Positions 6,021-14,033 of a stretch of 30,875 nucleotides of DNA are shown here, in pieces. Position 1 is the first letter of the stretch. Each line of letters begins with the position of its first letter. The DNA lies in the IMG/VR virus record IMGVR_UViG_3300032315_000352, positions 1-30,875 of that record; one strand, 5' to 3'. This stretch comes from a virus. The position numbers were made by a program, and so were the translations under genes. The notes under the pieces were generated by a model. That model had not been told where the DNA came from and ran no database searches. It saw only the letters and a list, made by a program, of their open reading frames with translations.

Positions 6021-6253
6021 ACGTCATCCGCCTTCACCGAATAGCCCAGCTCCTCCGGGTACGAATCCACGACCGCGTTCGCGTGCACGTTCGTCAACGC
6101 AGTAACGCCCGCAACAGTTGACAGAACGCCAGCCGTCGCCACAAAAGCGTTCGCCAGGTCAGGGTTGACGATTGCCACAAAAAACGAAGCAATTTGAGAT
6201 GCGACGGCAAGACCGTAAACGATCTGCCGCACGCGAGGATTGTTACTGAACAT
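6017..6253 (-). CDS. Putative holin
   Basis: This 78-residue protein has two hydrophobic segments (about residues 11-28 and 34-53) and a charged tail (SYPEELGYSVKADDV). Small two-helix membrane proteins close to an endolysin are typical holins, which open the membrane at lysis. ATG 6253 follows GAGGG at good spacing. The other membrane protein at 7773-7991 is a rival or partner, since many actinophages carry two. The endolysin lies several genes upstream. Confidence 0.72.
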   Translation of the reverse strand: MFSNNPRVRQIVYGLAVASQIASFFVAIVNPDLANAFVATAGVLSTVAGVTALTNVHANAVVDSYPEELGYSVKADDV

Positions 6254-6292
6254 GATGTCCCTCTCGTGTGTGTAGTTGGTGTCAGGCGAAAG

Positions 6293-6412
6293 TCATTCCG
6301 AGGTCGGCTCGTCGGGCAGCTCGATGTACTCGACGATGTTGTTGACCGGGTGATCGTGGTCGTGGCAGTTTTCGCAATACCCGCCAGGCCCGTAAGCAAT
6401 GAAAGCCCTCAT
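6293..6412 (-). CDS. Small Cys/His protein (39 aa)
   Basis: ATG 6412 overlaps the tail-fibre stop as ATGA. The sequence YCENCHDHDHPVNN concentrates two Cys and three His, suggesting a metal site, followed by an acidic tail. The next 39 bases to the holin start carry its ribosome site. No family recognised. Confidence 0.68.
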   Translation of the reverse strand: MRAFIAYGPGGYCENCHDHDHPVNNIVEYIELPDEPTSE

Positions 6413-7089
6413 GCGATCAACGCCGCAGCCGCAGCCGTATCCGTGAGCGACGGACTAATGCTTGACGGCAACGCACCGCTCACCGATGCGCCCGTAACAG
6501 TCCAACCCGAACCGCTCGAGAAGTTAGTAGTCACCAGCGGTGCGCCGGGAACATTGCCGAGCAACGTACGCACAGTAGGCCGCGTCGTTGCCGCCGACTG
6601 AAAAGCCACCCCAAGAAAGCAATAACCGGGCCTCAACGGAATCGACAAACCGGTAATCGCCTTTACGCCTGTTGCACCGTCACCGGCAACCGTGCCCGCA
6701 TCAATGAGCAAGGTTGACGGAACACCCTGGGGAGTGCCCGTATACACAGCCAAACGCAACAACGAACCGGCCTGACCTGCACCCGTTACGTCAACCGCAA
6801 TCCCAGTGAACGTGTGCGCCGACTCCACGCGGAACGGCAACAGGGTAAGCACGTTTTGGTTACGGGTTGCGGTCGAACGAGTTCCCGGAGTCGAATAGTA
6901 AAAACCGGTTTCGTATTTGGTGCCCGCGCCGATGTACCCCAGCGAGTTCCACGCCAACGTACCGTTACCGATCTTTGTCAACCCGGTATCAGTTTCGTAG
7001 CCGTGCTCGCCAGCCGCCAACGTCGGATTAGTTGAAGTCCACTCGGCTGCTGTTCCCTGCCGCACTCGAATAGTTGTTTGAGCTGGCAT
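6409..7089 (-). CDS. Minor tail / receptor-binding fibre protein
   Basis: The N-terminal 50 residues (RVRQGTAAEWTSTNPTLAAG, then YETDTGLTKIGNGTLAW) match the tropism-determinant N-terminal module used by phage fibres to attach to the tail. The rest (226 residues in total) is rich in Gly, Thr and Ser beta strands, fitting an adhesive domain. It probably binds the host surface. ATG 7089 overlaps the collagen-like gene stop as TAATG. No catalytic residues are evident. Confidence 0.82.
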   Translation of the reverse strand: MPAQTTIRVRQGTAAEWTSTNPTLAAGEHGYETDTGLTKIGNGTLAWNSLGYIGAGTKYETGFYYSTPGTRSTATRNQNVLTLLPFRVESAHTFTGIAVDVTGAGQAGSLLRLAVYTGTPQGVPSTLLIDAGTVAGDGATGVKAITGLSIPLRPGYCFLGVAFQSAATTRPTVRTLLGNVPGAPLVTTNFSSGSGWTVTGASVSGALPSSISPSLTDTAAAAALIA

Positions 7090-7424
7090 TACGGTGTGCC
7101 CCCCAAAATTGTGCCCGAAGTGACCGTGCCGCCAATGAGCAGATATCGGGCATCGTTCGTCGTGTTCTGTGCGGCCTGGTCAAAGCCGAGCACTGCCGCC
7201 GTAGACGTACCCGAGTTCGTAATCGGAGACGTTACCGAGATCGTGCCCGACGGCCCCTGCGCACCCGTCGCACCAGTGGCACCCGTCGCGCCAGTAGCGC
7301 CTTGCGGCCCGGACTGCCCAACCTCCACAGCAACAGCCGTCGAAGTAACCGACACCGCAATGTCATCACCCTCAACCGTCACCTCGACCGGAGTCGAAGT
7401 GACCGAAACCAAAATGTCAGACAT
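7089..7424 (-). CDS. Collagen-like minor tail protein
   Basis: A beta-rich N-terminus (about residues 1-35, alternating VTST motifs) leads to Gly-X-Y repeats, GPQGATGATGATGATGAQGP near residues 39-58, then a TSGTILGGTP end. Collagen-like stalks trimerise and extend fibres. It overlaps the previous gene by 8 nt and the fibre gene by 1 nt, so the two are probably assembled together at the tail tip. Confidence 0.82.
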   Translation of the reverse strand: MSDILVSVTSTPVEVTVEGDDIAVSVTSTAVAVEVGQSGPQGATGATGATGATGAQGPSGTISVTSPITNSGTSTAAVLGFDQAAQNTTNDARYLLIGGTVTSGTILGGTP

Positions 7425-7764
7425 CAGTCACCGTCAACGTGCCAGCCATGAACGGGAACTCTTGCCCGGCAGAAGGCACTAACCGCAACGTGTAGTCATA
7501 CGAACCAGCCGGCACGCCCGCCATTTGCGTTGAGGTAAACGCAACCGTGATGGTACCCGCAGCGCCTCCCAACGTGATGCCCGCCCCAACCGTCGCCGTC
7601 AACAACGTAGTCGAGCTGTCCCGAATGGTAAACGAAGCAGTCCACCCGGTCACGTTCACCGGAGACCCGCTCAGCGAATAAGTGAACTGCTTAGAAAAGC
7701 GGCCCGAGAAACCCTGCACGAAATTGCACAGCCCCGGAAAATCTGAACTCACAACGGTAGACAT
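7417..7764 (-). CDS. Tail-tip beta-sandwich protein
   Basis: This 115-residue protein reads as alternating beta strands (NVTGWTASFTIRD, then TITVAFTSTQMAGVPAGSYDY), like the N-terminal baseplate-upper/fibre modules of siphophages. It is preceded by AGGGG at good spacing before ATG 7764. Located between the membrane protein and the collagen-like gene, it is most likely a virion tip or fibre anchor. Evidence is fold-like pattern and position only. Confidence 0.68.
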   Translation of the reverse strand: MSTVVSSDFPGLCNFVQGFSGRFSKQFTYSLSGSPVNVTGWTASFTIRDSSTTLLTATVGAGITLGGAAGTITVAFTSTQMAGVPAGSYDYTLRLVPSAGQEFPFMAGTLTVTDV

Positions 7765-7772
7765 GGCAACCC

Positions 7773-7991
7773 CTACTGACTAATGAACGTGTTTATGACT
7801 TGCGCCAAACTTGCCCCGCCGACACCCGCCGCACCAATCCACACCCACAAATACTTTTCGATCGCACGAATACGCACCTCGTGGTCGCGCACCTGGTCAG
7901 GAATCGGATCAACCTTCTTCTCAACGTCGAGCAGCTTTGCGTAGATTGTTCCCAGCGTAATGCGGGTCGATGGTTCAGTTGCGTCAGACAT
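7773..7991 (-). CDS. Small membrane protein, lysis-associated candidate
   Basis: A 72-residue protein: a helical charged region (about 15-47, KLLDVEKKVDPIPDQVRDHEV) and one C-terminal membrane helix (about 48-68). This coiled-coil-plus-anchor design is like XhlA-type holin partners. A very strong AGGAGGGG site precedes ATG 7991, and it comes directly after the endolysin gene. It may help membrane opening or regulate the holin. Confidence 0.72.
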   Translation of the reverse strand: MSDATEPSTRITLGTIYAKLLDVEKKVDPIPDQVRDHEVRIRAIEKYLWVWIGAAGVGGASLAQVINTFISQ

Positions 7992-8012
7992 GGCCCCTCC
8001 TAGGGCGGAGGG

Positions 8013-8270
8013 TTAGACGGTGGCGGTAAAGGTTCCGGTGATCTGCGAAGACACAGCCCCGCCCACGGTTTGCACCGGCTGCTGGTAGCGGGCCTTCCAA
8101 CTTGCAAACGAAGCCGTAGACAGTTCTGCCGCGTTGCCGTGCTGAGCTGCCAAAGCGTTCGCAAGCCCTTGGTCTGCCGTCTCCAACCAGTTTGCTTCCG
8201 TGCCCGGAGAATCGCCCGCCAACGCATACAGAACCTTGTTGCCCTGCTTGGTAAAAAACAACGTAGACAT
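8013..8270 (-). CDS. Possible internal product of the endolysin gene (85 aa)
   Basis: An in-frame ATG at 8270 (Met150 of the endolysin) is preceded by AAAGGG with 4 nt spacing, a credible ribosome site inside the gene. It would make the C-terminal domain alone. This may be a dual-start gene or a once separate gene fused to the lysin by loss of a stop codon. Expression is not shown by sequence. Confidence 0.45.
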   Translation of the reverse strand: MSTLFFTKQGNKVLYALAGDSPGTEANWLETADQGLANALAAQHGNAAELSTASFASWKARYQQPVQTVGGAVSSQITGTFTATV

Positions 8271-8717
8271 GGTGCCCTTTCGACGGGTTGACGGTTGCAC
8301 GGCCTTGCGAATATACGGCAGGGGATCTGTTGCGTTGACTGTGCCAATTGTAATTGCTGGCTCAAGCGTCGCGTGAAGGTGCGGCCCAGTCGAGAACAAA
8401 CCGGTACTTCCGACCTTGCCGACGATGTCGCCCACGTTCACACGATCGCCAACGGTCAGACGCGGCTGCTCGACCAGGTGGCAGAAGCCCGCGAATAGAC
8501 CGTCGGTGCGGCGAACGATGATGAGCCAGCCCAGATTGCGCGACTTCGACACAGCTGCGACGAGCCCGGCAGTCCACGACGGAATCGGAGTCCCCGCGGG
8601 GTGACGGTTGAAGTCCACGCCGAGGTGACCGCGCGGCCCATAAAACGGCCCTCGAACACCGAACAGGTTGCCGAGATGTTTAGGTTCGTTATAGAACGCT
8701 TGCAGTTGCGCGCCCAT
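8013..8717 (-). CDS. M23-family endolysin with fused C-terminal domain
   Basis: Residues about 14-120 form an M23 zinc endopeptidase: HLGVDF (His31, Asp35), then GPHLHATL (His113, His115), the metal-binding set of LytM-like enzymes that cut peptidoglycan cross-bridges. After about residue 148 comes an unrelated helical segment (STLFFTKQGNKVLYALAGDS, then NWLETADQGLANALAAQHG). ATG 8717 overlaps the preceding stop as TGATG. Size 234 residues. It may act at lysis or on the tail tip during entry. The C-terminal part has its own likely start (see 8013-8270). Confidence 0.88.
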   Translation of the reverse strand: MGAQLQAFYNEPKHLGNLFGVRGPFYGPRGHLGVDFNRHPAGTPIPSWTAGLVAAVSKSRNLGWLIIVRRTDGLFAGFCHLVEQPRLTVGDRVNVGDIVGKVGSTGLFSTGPHLHATLEPAITIGTVNATDPLPYIRKAVQPSTRRKGTMSTLFFTKQGNKVLYALAGDSPGTEANWLETADQGLANALAAQHGNAAELSTASFASWKARYQQPVQTVGGAVSSQITGTFTATV

Positions 8718-9331
8718 CAGTTATACGCATAAATCTTCATGGTGCCGGTTGCGTTACCGGTCGTGCAAATGAAAGAAATGCCGTCGAACGCCGTCGCGTC
8801 TCGGTGGAACCCTCCGAACTGAATCACACCAGTTGAGGCCGCAGCCGTTGCCGGGTCGTTCGTCGTAAACGATTGACCGGTTGCCATTGTCTGAGTCGCC
8901 GTAGCAGGCCGTATGACCTCTAACGAGCCAACGATGAGCCGAGTGTTTGTATTCGTCGTAAACGACCACGCAGTCAAGCCCGGCTGATTTGAGCTCGTCG
9001 GAGTTGCCGAATCGCCTCGTGACAGCATTCGCTGTTGGTCGTAAACCGCGCTCGAGTTGTCACTACCCGACACTCGCAACCGTGCCGTAAACGTCAGCCC
9101 TGTGCTCGTCGTAGGGAAGTCATAATGGATAACGTAGCGAGAGTACTCTGACGTGAATACGCCGTTCAGAGAGGCTGTGGAAGCCCCGGAGAGGGTAACC
9201 AGCCCAGTCGTCGTATTGAAAGACACCCCAGTGCCCGCAACGCTCGTCGGAATCATCGGCATAAACGTCGCCAAGTTCACGTTCACATCGGATGCCGTCA
9301 ACACCTCACCGCTTGCGAAAGTCTTAGCCAT
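8717..9331 (-). CDS. Minor tail protein
   Basis: This 204-residue protein opens with FASGEVLTASDVNVNL, a start common in actinophage tail-tip proteins, and continues as Gly/Ser/Thr-rich beta strands with FGGFHRDATAFDG near the end. GGGAG lies before ATG 9331. It is probably part of the tail tip or a fibre; no enzymatic motif. The stop overlaps the endolysin ATG. Confidence 0.8.
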   Translation of the reverse strand: MAKTFASGEVLTASDVNVNLATFMPMIPTSVAGTGVSFNTTTGLVTLSGASTASLNGVFTSEYSRYVIHYDFPTTSTGLTFTARLRVSGSDNSSAVYDQQRMLSRGDSATPTSSNQPGLTAWSFTTNTNTRLIVGSLEVIRPATATQTMATGQSFTTNDPATAAASTGVIQFGGFHRDATAFDGISFICTTGNATGTMKIYAYN

Positions 9332-9342
9332 AGTTCACTCCC

Positions 9343-11127
9343 CTAAAATCCGAGCACATAATCGTCATCAAGTTTCCCATATTCGGCATCGTTCAGAATC
9401 ATCGGGAAAGACTGGAAAGTTTCCAAACCAAACTCGACCTCGTACCGTTTCGCCCCATCAACGATCGTGGAGTTGATTCGCACAACCTTGGCATACTGCA
9501 CAATTTGCGGGCCAACCTTCGGCGTGAACTTCACCGTCACAACGTCGCCAAGTTCCAAACCTTGCACCGCCGTCTGATTCGCGCTCGACAAACTGAACAC
9601 GTTGACCAGGATCGAGTCGATCCGATATTGCGGCTGCCCGAACCGAGTCGTGTAATAGTTCGCCAAATATGCGGCATCGTCAGCGTTCTGATTCAACGTG
9701 TCAGCACTCAAACTTGTAACACCGTAAGCGTCAATCGACTCTTGATTCGTGCCGATCTCCGACCCGCCCGGCCAATCAACTTCAAGCACGTTTGCGAGCT
9801 GTTCCGAACCGTACACAACCTGCAACGCCGTAAACGGAATGCCCGAACCGTCATCCGCAAACGTCGCCACCGAGTCGTCAGGGTTCGGGTTGTTGCGCGT
9901 CGCATCCAAAAACGTCAGGTCGCCGTCTTTTGCCACAAACAACTGCCCGAGCTCTGACAGTTCAACTTCTTGCAGGTAAGACAATGCGTTTGCGTTGTCG
10001 GCCACATCCTCGCCAACAAACTTCACGCCAACCTCAATGTTTCGCGCATTGATAGGCCACGCAATTTGCTCCGAGTTGATCAGCCGACTGATGCGCCCGC
10101 CAGTCAACTCCACCGGCATCGTCTGATTCTCGATCGTCTGATTTGCCAGAAGGCTGAAACCGTCAGACGCTTTGATTGTCGCCGTATTGTTGCCACCGAT
10201 CTCGTACGACAAATCCCAGTCGTCAATGTAGCCAGCGAAAACGAATCCCGTTTCTTGCGTGAACGTTGCTGTGGAGGTTGCGCTGCCTGCCGTGCCATTC
10301 CACGAATAGACAGCGGTCGGCCCAGCTAGTCCACGATCGCCGTCGAAGTAAGCGTTCAACGTGCGACCCTCCTCGACCAGTACCGCGTCAAGCAGGTAAT
10401 AAGCCGGCGTTACCGTCGAGCTGTCTCGAGTGCGACTGAACTCTACTCGACCCGCAACGGCCCCCGTTGGTGCCTGTGCTGTAACAAAGATTTGAGTCCA
10501 GTCCGTCGAAGGCGCAGCCGATTGCGTAAACGGAGGCCCGATAGGTGAACCGCCAGAATCAAGCCACGTCAAAATGAGCTGCACGGTTAGCAGACCTCGA
10601 GAGTCAACGCCTCCCGTCGAATGGTAGGCCGATGCCGTGTAGTAGGTGCCAGCAGTTGCCGCAAAGTTTGTAGAAATCGCTGTCGGCTCAAACAGGATTG
10701 CGACAGATCCGAACGGTAGCGACGAAGCCGGCAGACCGTACCTCAGAACGGTATCCGGGCCAATGTTGCTACTCCATGCCGTCGCCGTGCCAATGTACGC
10801 CCTGTCAGGCTCGACCGTAATGACCGGGTATTCAGTCGAAGGGTTCAACGCCAAGTTAGTGCGCGTAACCGTGCCCGACGTACCGTAATCAGCAAACACG
10901 CGCACAGCTCGACGCGGCACAATCGCACCCGCATACGGCGACGACGAATACAACGGGTCAAACCTTCGATCCAGATTGTCTAAAACGATGCTTGCCGACC
11001 CTGCCGAAAACCCATCCAGCAACTCGTCTTTGCCGCGAGATACAGACACCGACCGCACAAAACTCGTAATGTCCGACCACACCGGAGCCGCAGTCGTGCC
11101 TGTATTGAAGTCAACGCGGATAGCCAT
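9343..11127 (-). CDS. Large minor tail protein (tail tip/hub)
   Basis: This 594-residue protein begins with VDFNTGTTAAPVWSDITSFV and LDNLDRRFDPLYSSSPYAG, a hallmark of actinophage minor tail proteins; a central jelly-roll-like region (residues about 110-290) resembles a carbohydrate-binding insert. The C-terminal part carries GLELGDVVTVKFTPKVGPQ, like hub domains. It directly follows the tape measure (TAATG overlap at 11127), the usual place for the distal tail/hub protein. Confidence 0.87.
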   Translation of the reverse strand: MAIRVDFNTGTTAAPVWSDITSFVRSVSVSRGKDELLDGFSAGSASIVLDNLDRRFDPLYSSSPYAGAIVPRRAVRVFADYGTSGTVTRTNLALNPSTEYPVITVEPDRAYIGTATAWSSNIGPDTVLRYGLPASSLPFGSVAILFEPTAISTNFAATAGTYYTASAYHSTGGVDSRGLLTVQLILTWLDSGGSPIGPPFTQSAAPSTDWTQIFVTAQAPTGAVAGRVEFSRTRDSSTVTPAYYLLDAVLVEEGRTLNAYFDGDRGLAGPTAVYSWNGTAGSATSTATFTQETGFVFAGYIDDWDLSYEIGGNNTATIKASDGFSLLANQTIENQTMPVELTGGRISRLINSEQIAWPINARNIEVGVKFVGEDVADNANALSYLQEVELSELGQLFVAKDGDLTFLDATRNNPNPDDSVATFADDGSGIPFTALQVVYGSEQLANVLEVDWPGGSEIGTNQESIDAYGVTSLSADTLNQNADDAAYLANYYTTRFGQPQYRIDSILVNVFSLSSANQTAVQGLELGDVVTVKFTPKVGPQIVQYAKVVRINSTIVDGAKRYEVEFGLETFQSFPMILNDAEYGKLDDDYVLGF

Positions 11128-12614
11128 TAGGCACCCGCAAACACAGGCCCAGAAGCCCGCTCATACCGTTTGATCGCCTTCACGATCTCGCGCCCCACAG
11201 ACACACCATCGGTACCAATGCCCGCGTTCACAGTCACGTTATAGACCGCTCCGCCACCACCGTTAGCCATGCTCAACGTGTCAATGAACTGATCGTAAGG
11301 TGCAACAACCTCCGGCCCACCCTCACCAATCAAAGACCTTGTCGGGCCAACCACGAGACCACCACGAGCCATTCGGGTATAACCGGAACCGCTACCGCCA
11401 CCAGTGCCACCACGGAGAGCCACAAGCGACCGTTGCCCGTTGCGGATCATGTCGTCGCCAAGCTCAGTGTCTGGGTTTTTGCTAATTAGTTGCAGTCTCG
11501 TGCTCACCCCGATTGCCGCGTAGAAATTGTTCAGACCCTCGGCCATAGCGTTGATCACGTCGCGGATACCGCCGAAGGCATCATTGAAAAAACTACTAAT
11601 ATTGTTCAGCGTTTGACCGAGGAAGATCATCACGTTTGCGCCCGTTTCTTGCATAAACCGGCTGACCTGATCAAAGTTGATAATGATTGCCGCAATGAGA
11701 GCACCGAGCGCAATGATGCCCGCAATGATCAAGCCGACAGGGTTTGCCGCCATTGCCGCATTGAGCAACCATTGCGCAGCAGTGATCGCCGTCAAACCCG
11801 CAATGATGTTCGGCACCAGCGTGCCATCCTCGCCCATCTGCGAAATGACATCAATAAATGCTTGAATGCCCTCCATGCCGTCGCCGGCAAACCAGCCCGC
11901 AAAATCTTCCATCGCGCGAATGCCGTCACCCTCAAGCCAATCCAGCAAACGATCAAGGGCTGGCATCAACGCTTCCCCGACACGCTCCTGCACCTCGCCA
12001 AACCGGTTGCGGAGCATCTCGAGCTTGCCCGCAGCAGTGTCTGCATCCTTTTCCGCAAAGCCGCCAACCTGCTCGCGCAGACCCGCCATGATCTGATCGA
12101 AGTTGCCGGCCAGACTGCCCGCATCTTCGAAATCGATGCCGACTTCTTTCAGCGCACGACCCTGGCCCAACATTGCCTTACCGAGCGCCTCCGCAGCAGA
12201 AGGCAAATCGCGGCCCGTGCGAGCTGCATAGTCCAGCAACAGCGGAGTCAAATCCGTGATCTGCTTACCAGTCAGCTGAAAAGACGCAAGCAAACCTTGC
12301 GCCGACGCGATCGCATCATCGTCAAACCGCGTCTTTTTCATCAACGCAGTGTTCAGACGGTTTAGCGCATCAACGTTTGTATCCGCCAACTTCGGAAACT
12401 TCTCAAACGCAAATTGCAGTTCAAGCTGTGCCCGCTCAGCCTCAGCGAACGCCCGCACCGAATCGAAGCCAAACTTTGCCGCCGCCAAACCCGCACCCGC
12501 GAAACTAGCAACCGTAACCTTCGCAACGTTCTTTCCGAACTGTTCCAAACGCCTTTCAGCCGCCCGTAACGCCTTCGGGTCGTCTTTATACAGAATCGGC
12601 AGAATGATAGGCAT
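11127..12614 (-). CDS. Tape measure protein
   Basis: This 495-residue protein is the longest helical protein of the tail module, with a long hydrophobic block (about residues 265-310, ANPVGLIIAGIIALGALIAA) and a Gly-rich C-terminus (RGGTGGGSGSG). It sets tail length; by the usual 0.15 nm per residue the tail would be about 75 nm. A short coiled N-terminus (DDPKALRAAERRLEQFGKNV) follows the start. ATG 12614 abuts the gene upstream. Position after the tail chaperone region supports the call. Confidence 0.92.
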   Translation of the reverse strand: MPIILPILYKDDPKALRAAERRLEQFGKNVAKVTVASFAGAGLAAAKFGFDSVRAFAEAERAQLELQFAFEKFPKLADTNVDALNRLNTALMKKTRFDDDAIASAQGLLASFQLTGKQITDLTPLLLDYAARTGRDLPSAAEALGKAMLGQGRALKEVGIDFEDAGSLAGNFDQIMAGLREQVGGFAEKDADTAAGKLEMLRNRFGEVQERVGEALMPALDRLLDWLEGDGIRAMEDFAGWFAGDGMEGIQAFIDVISQMGEDGTLVPNIIAGLTAITAAQWLLNAAMAANPVGLIIAGIIALGALIAAIIINFDQVSRFMQETGANVMIFLGQTLNNISSFFNDAFGGIRDVINAMAEGLNNFYAAIGVSTRLQLISKNPDTELGDDMIRNGQRSLVALRGGTGGGSGSGYTRMARGGLVVGPTRSLIGEGGPEVVAPYDQFIDTLSMANGGGGAVYNVTVNAGIGTDGVSVGREIVKAIKRYERASGPVFAGA

Positions 12615-13129
12615 TACTTCAACCTCCGAGACACGATTGCGGCATAACGACGAATAACCTCATCGGCAACCTTCACGACCTGATCGCGGTTCTTACGAAA
12701 TGTGTCGAACGCAAACCGACCTCCGCGACCCTTCATCGGTTGACGACGATTCAAGACCGCAATCATGTTCTGCCCCTGCCGAGAAGAACCGTTCGACCTC
12801 GAGCCAGCCAACTCCGCCATACGCACACCAGCGTCAGGCGAACCGGTCACCTTGATCGCAACCAGACTCGACGTTTGCCGATACCTACGAGACCTTCCCG
12901 GCGTGATTGACACCGACCCGCGCACACGACCCCACGCCAAACGGCCCTCGTTTGCCATGCCCGACAATGGGGGAGCAATAGGATACGCCGCCACAACAGC
13001 CTTCGCAGTCGGCTGCACACCGGAGCGCAAATCCTTCCGCAACTGCTTCACCAGCTCGGGAGAAATCTTCTTGAGTTCGGCAATGACCTCCCGCACACCC
13101 TCTGCGCGCATAGTAGGCCGAATCACCAT
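12614..13129 (-). CDS. HK97 gp10-like minor structural protein
   Basis: This 171-residue basic protein opens with an amphipathic segment (REVIAELKKISPELVKQLRK), contains AYPIAPPLSGMANEGRLAWG, and ends with a basic helix. The pattern resembles HK97 gp10-like head-tail joining or tail-completion proteins. Its place between chaperone and tape measure is unusual, since such genes normally lie next to the connector. AGGGAG precedes ATG 13129. Alternative: a tail-tape accessory protein. Confidence 0.65.
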   Translation of the reverse strand: MVIRPTMRAEGVREVIAELKKISPELVKQLRKDLRSGVQPTAKAVVAAYPIAPPLSGMANEGRLAWGRVRGSVSITPGRSRRYRQTSSLVAIKVTGSPDAGVRMAELAGSRSNGSSRQGQNMIAVLNRRQPMKGRGGRFAFDTFRKNRDQVVKVADEVIRRYAAIVSRRLK

Positions 13130-13197
13130 GACAACTCCCTCTTTGTAGGAAGTCTACCGTCAAAGACGAACAACCTAACGAAAAGCACCAACCGGTC

Positions 13198-13607
13198 TCA
13201 ACGTTTGCCCGAATGCTTTTGCGACCTCGCAACCAAATAACGGTGCATAGTCCACAACATGCGCGGCTCCTCAGCCAACAACACAGACGGAGCAATGCCC
13301 GTCTCAACTGCCAACGAAGCGATAAACCAATGGGCTGACGAGTCGCCTAACCCTTTGATCCTTTTGGGGCTGGCAAATCTACGCTGCCCACCAGCTCGCA
13401 CCACGCATCAAAGTCGGCAACGGTTGCCCCCGTACGCTTCTCAACATGCCACGCCATAAAGAACAAGTGTGTCAGTCGAAGGTCAGAGTTCAGTTTGACA
13501 ATGCTCATGTCAAACCGTGCCTCGAACGCAATTAGGTCAGAGGCAACCGTTGCCACGTCTTTCGTGGAACCGTCAAGGAACTTGATTTGTAGGTTAATGG
13601 GATCCAT
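13198..13607 (-). CDS. Tail assembly chaperone, -1 frameshift product
   Basis: The chaperone frame from 13607 and the overlapping -1 frame ending at 13198 can be joined at the slippery heptamer 13362-13368. The fusion would have about 136 residues: 82 in frame 0 and 54 in the -1 frame. The shifted part has DSSAHWFIASLAVETGIAPS and a basic C-terminus. GT-type fusions of this kind bind the tape measure during tail assembly in many siphophages. The -1 frame has no good start of its own, supporting frameshifting. Confidence 0.8.
13347..13607 (-). CDS. Tail assembly chaperone, short product
   Basis: This 86-residue product of frame 0 begins MDPINLQIKFLDGS and contains a helical region (SDLIAFEARFDMSIVKLNSD) and CELVGSVDLPAPKG. 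It is the short G-like form, made when no frameshift happens; stop TAG is at 13347-13349. It lies between the tail tube and tape measure, the standard location. Confidence 0.85.
   Translation of the reverse strand: MDPINLQIKFLDGSTKDVATVASDLIAFEARFDMSIVKLNSDLRLTHLFFMAWHVEKRTGATVADFDAWCELVGSVDLPAPKGSKG
13362..13368 (-). other. Programmed -1 frameshift site (slippery heptamer)
   Basis: Minus strand CCCAAAA is read in frame as C CCA AAA, a perfect X XXY YYZ slippery sequence. It is followed within 20 nt by the zero-frame stop, and the -1 frame stays open for 54 codons. Purine-rich GGATCAAAGGG follows. Confidence 0.85.
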
Positions 13608-13610
13608 GAG

Positions 13611-14024
13611 TTAGGCAGTGCCTCGCGTGATACCAGCAGTGCCCGCGGTCGGCCACGTCACCGAAAGCGTTGCGAGGTCGCCAATGCTCGAAGCCATCGG
13701 CTGATATTCGGTCACCAGGAACACGCCAGTGTACGAAGGGTTAGTCGCGGTCGCCGTGCCCGAGGTCGGCTTGGCAACAACAGTCGCAAACGACCCAAGC
13801 AGCGGGAACAAGGTTGCGTCAACGCTTCCAGCTGCAAAGTCCTGGTGGAAGTCGAGAGTGACCGAAGCGTCACGCAGACCGCCAATGCGAGTGCGGTACG
13901 TCGTGCCGAAGGAGGTCGTCTCCTGCTCCTCGGCTGAAATGTCAAACGTCAACGCAGCAATCGAGGTCGAAAAATTCGAGCCGTTGATCGTCACGTTGTA
14001 GTCAGTTGCTACGAATTTAGGCAC
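13611..14024 (-). CDS. Major tail tube protein
   Basis: This 137-residue beta-rich protein has an N-terminal VTINGSNFSTSIAALTFDIS, a TTSFGTTYRTRIGG loop and a DASVTLDFHQDF strand, typical of actinophage tail tubes. It lies between the tail terminator and the chaperone. GTG 14024 follows AAGGGGACATC, a strong ribosome site, fitting high expression of the tube. The alternative, a related head-tail completion protein, is less likely. Confidence 0.85.
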   Translation of the reverse strand: MPKFVATDYNVTINGSNFSTSIAALTFDISAEEQETTSFGTTYRTRIGGLRDASVTLDFHQDFAAGSVDATLFPLLGSFATVVAKPTSGTATATNPSYTGVFLVTEYQPMASSIGDLATLSVTWPTAGTAGITRGTA

Positions 14025-14033
14025 GATGTCCCC

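Noticed and set aside
7260-7320. Short tandem repeat or CRISPR-like array
   Set aside because: The repeats are Gly-X-Y codons of a collagen-like protein, with no spacers.
11490-12365. A 291-codon plus-strand frame opposite the tape measure
   Set aside because: Arg/His/Gln-rich shadow with no domain and no ribosome site; the minus-strand gene explains the sequence.
13198-13404. An independent gene in the -1 frame of the chaperone
   Set aside because: No suitable start and an exact slippery heptamer at the overlap; treated as a frameshift product.
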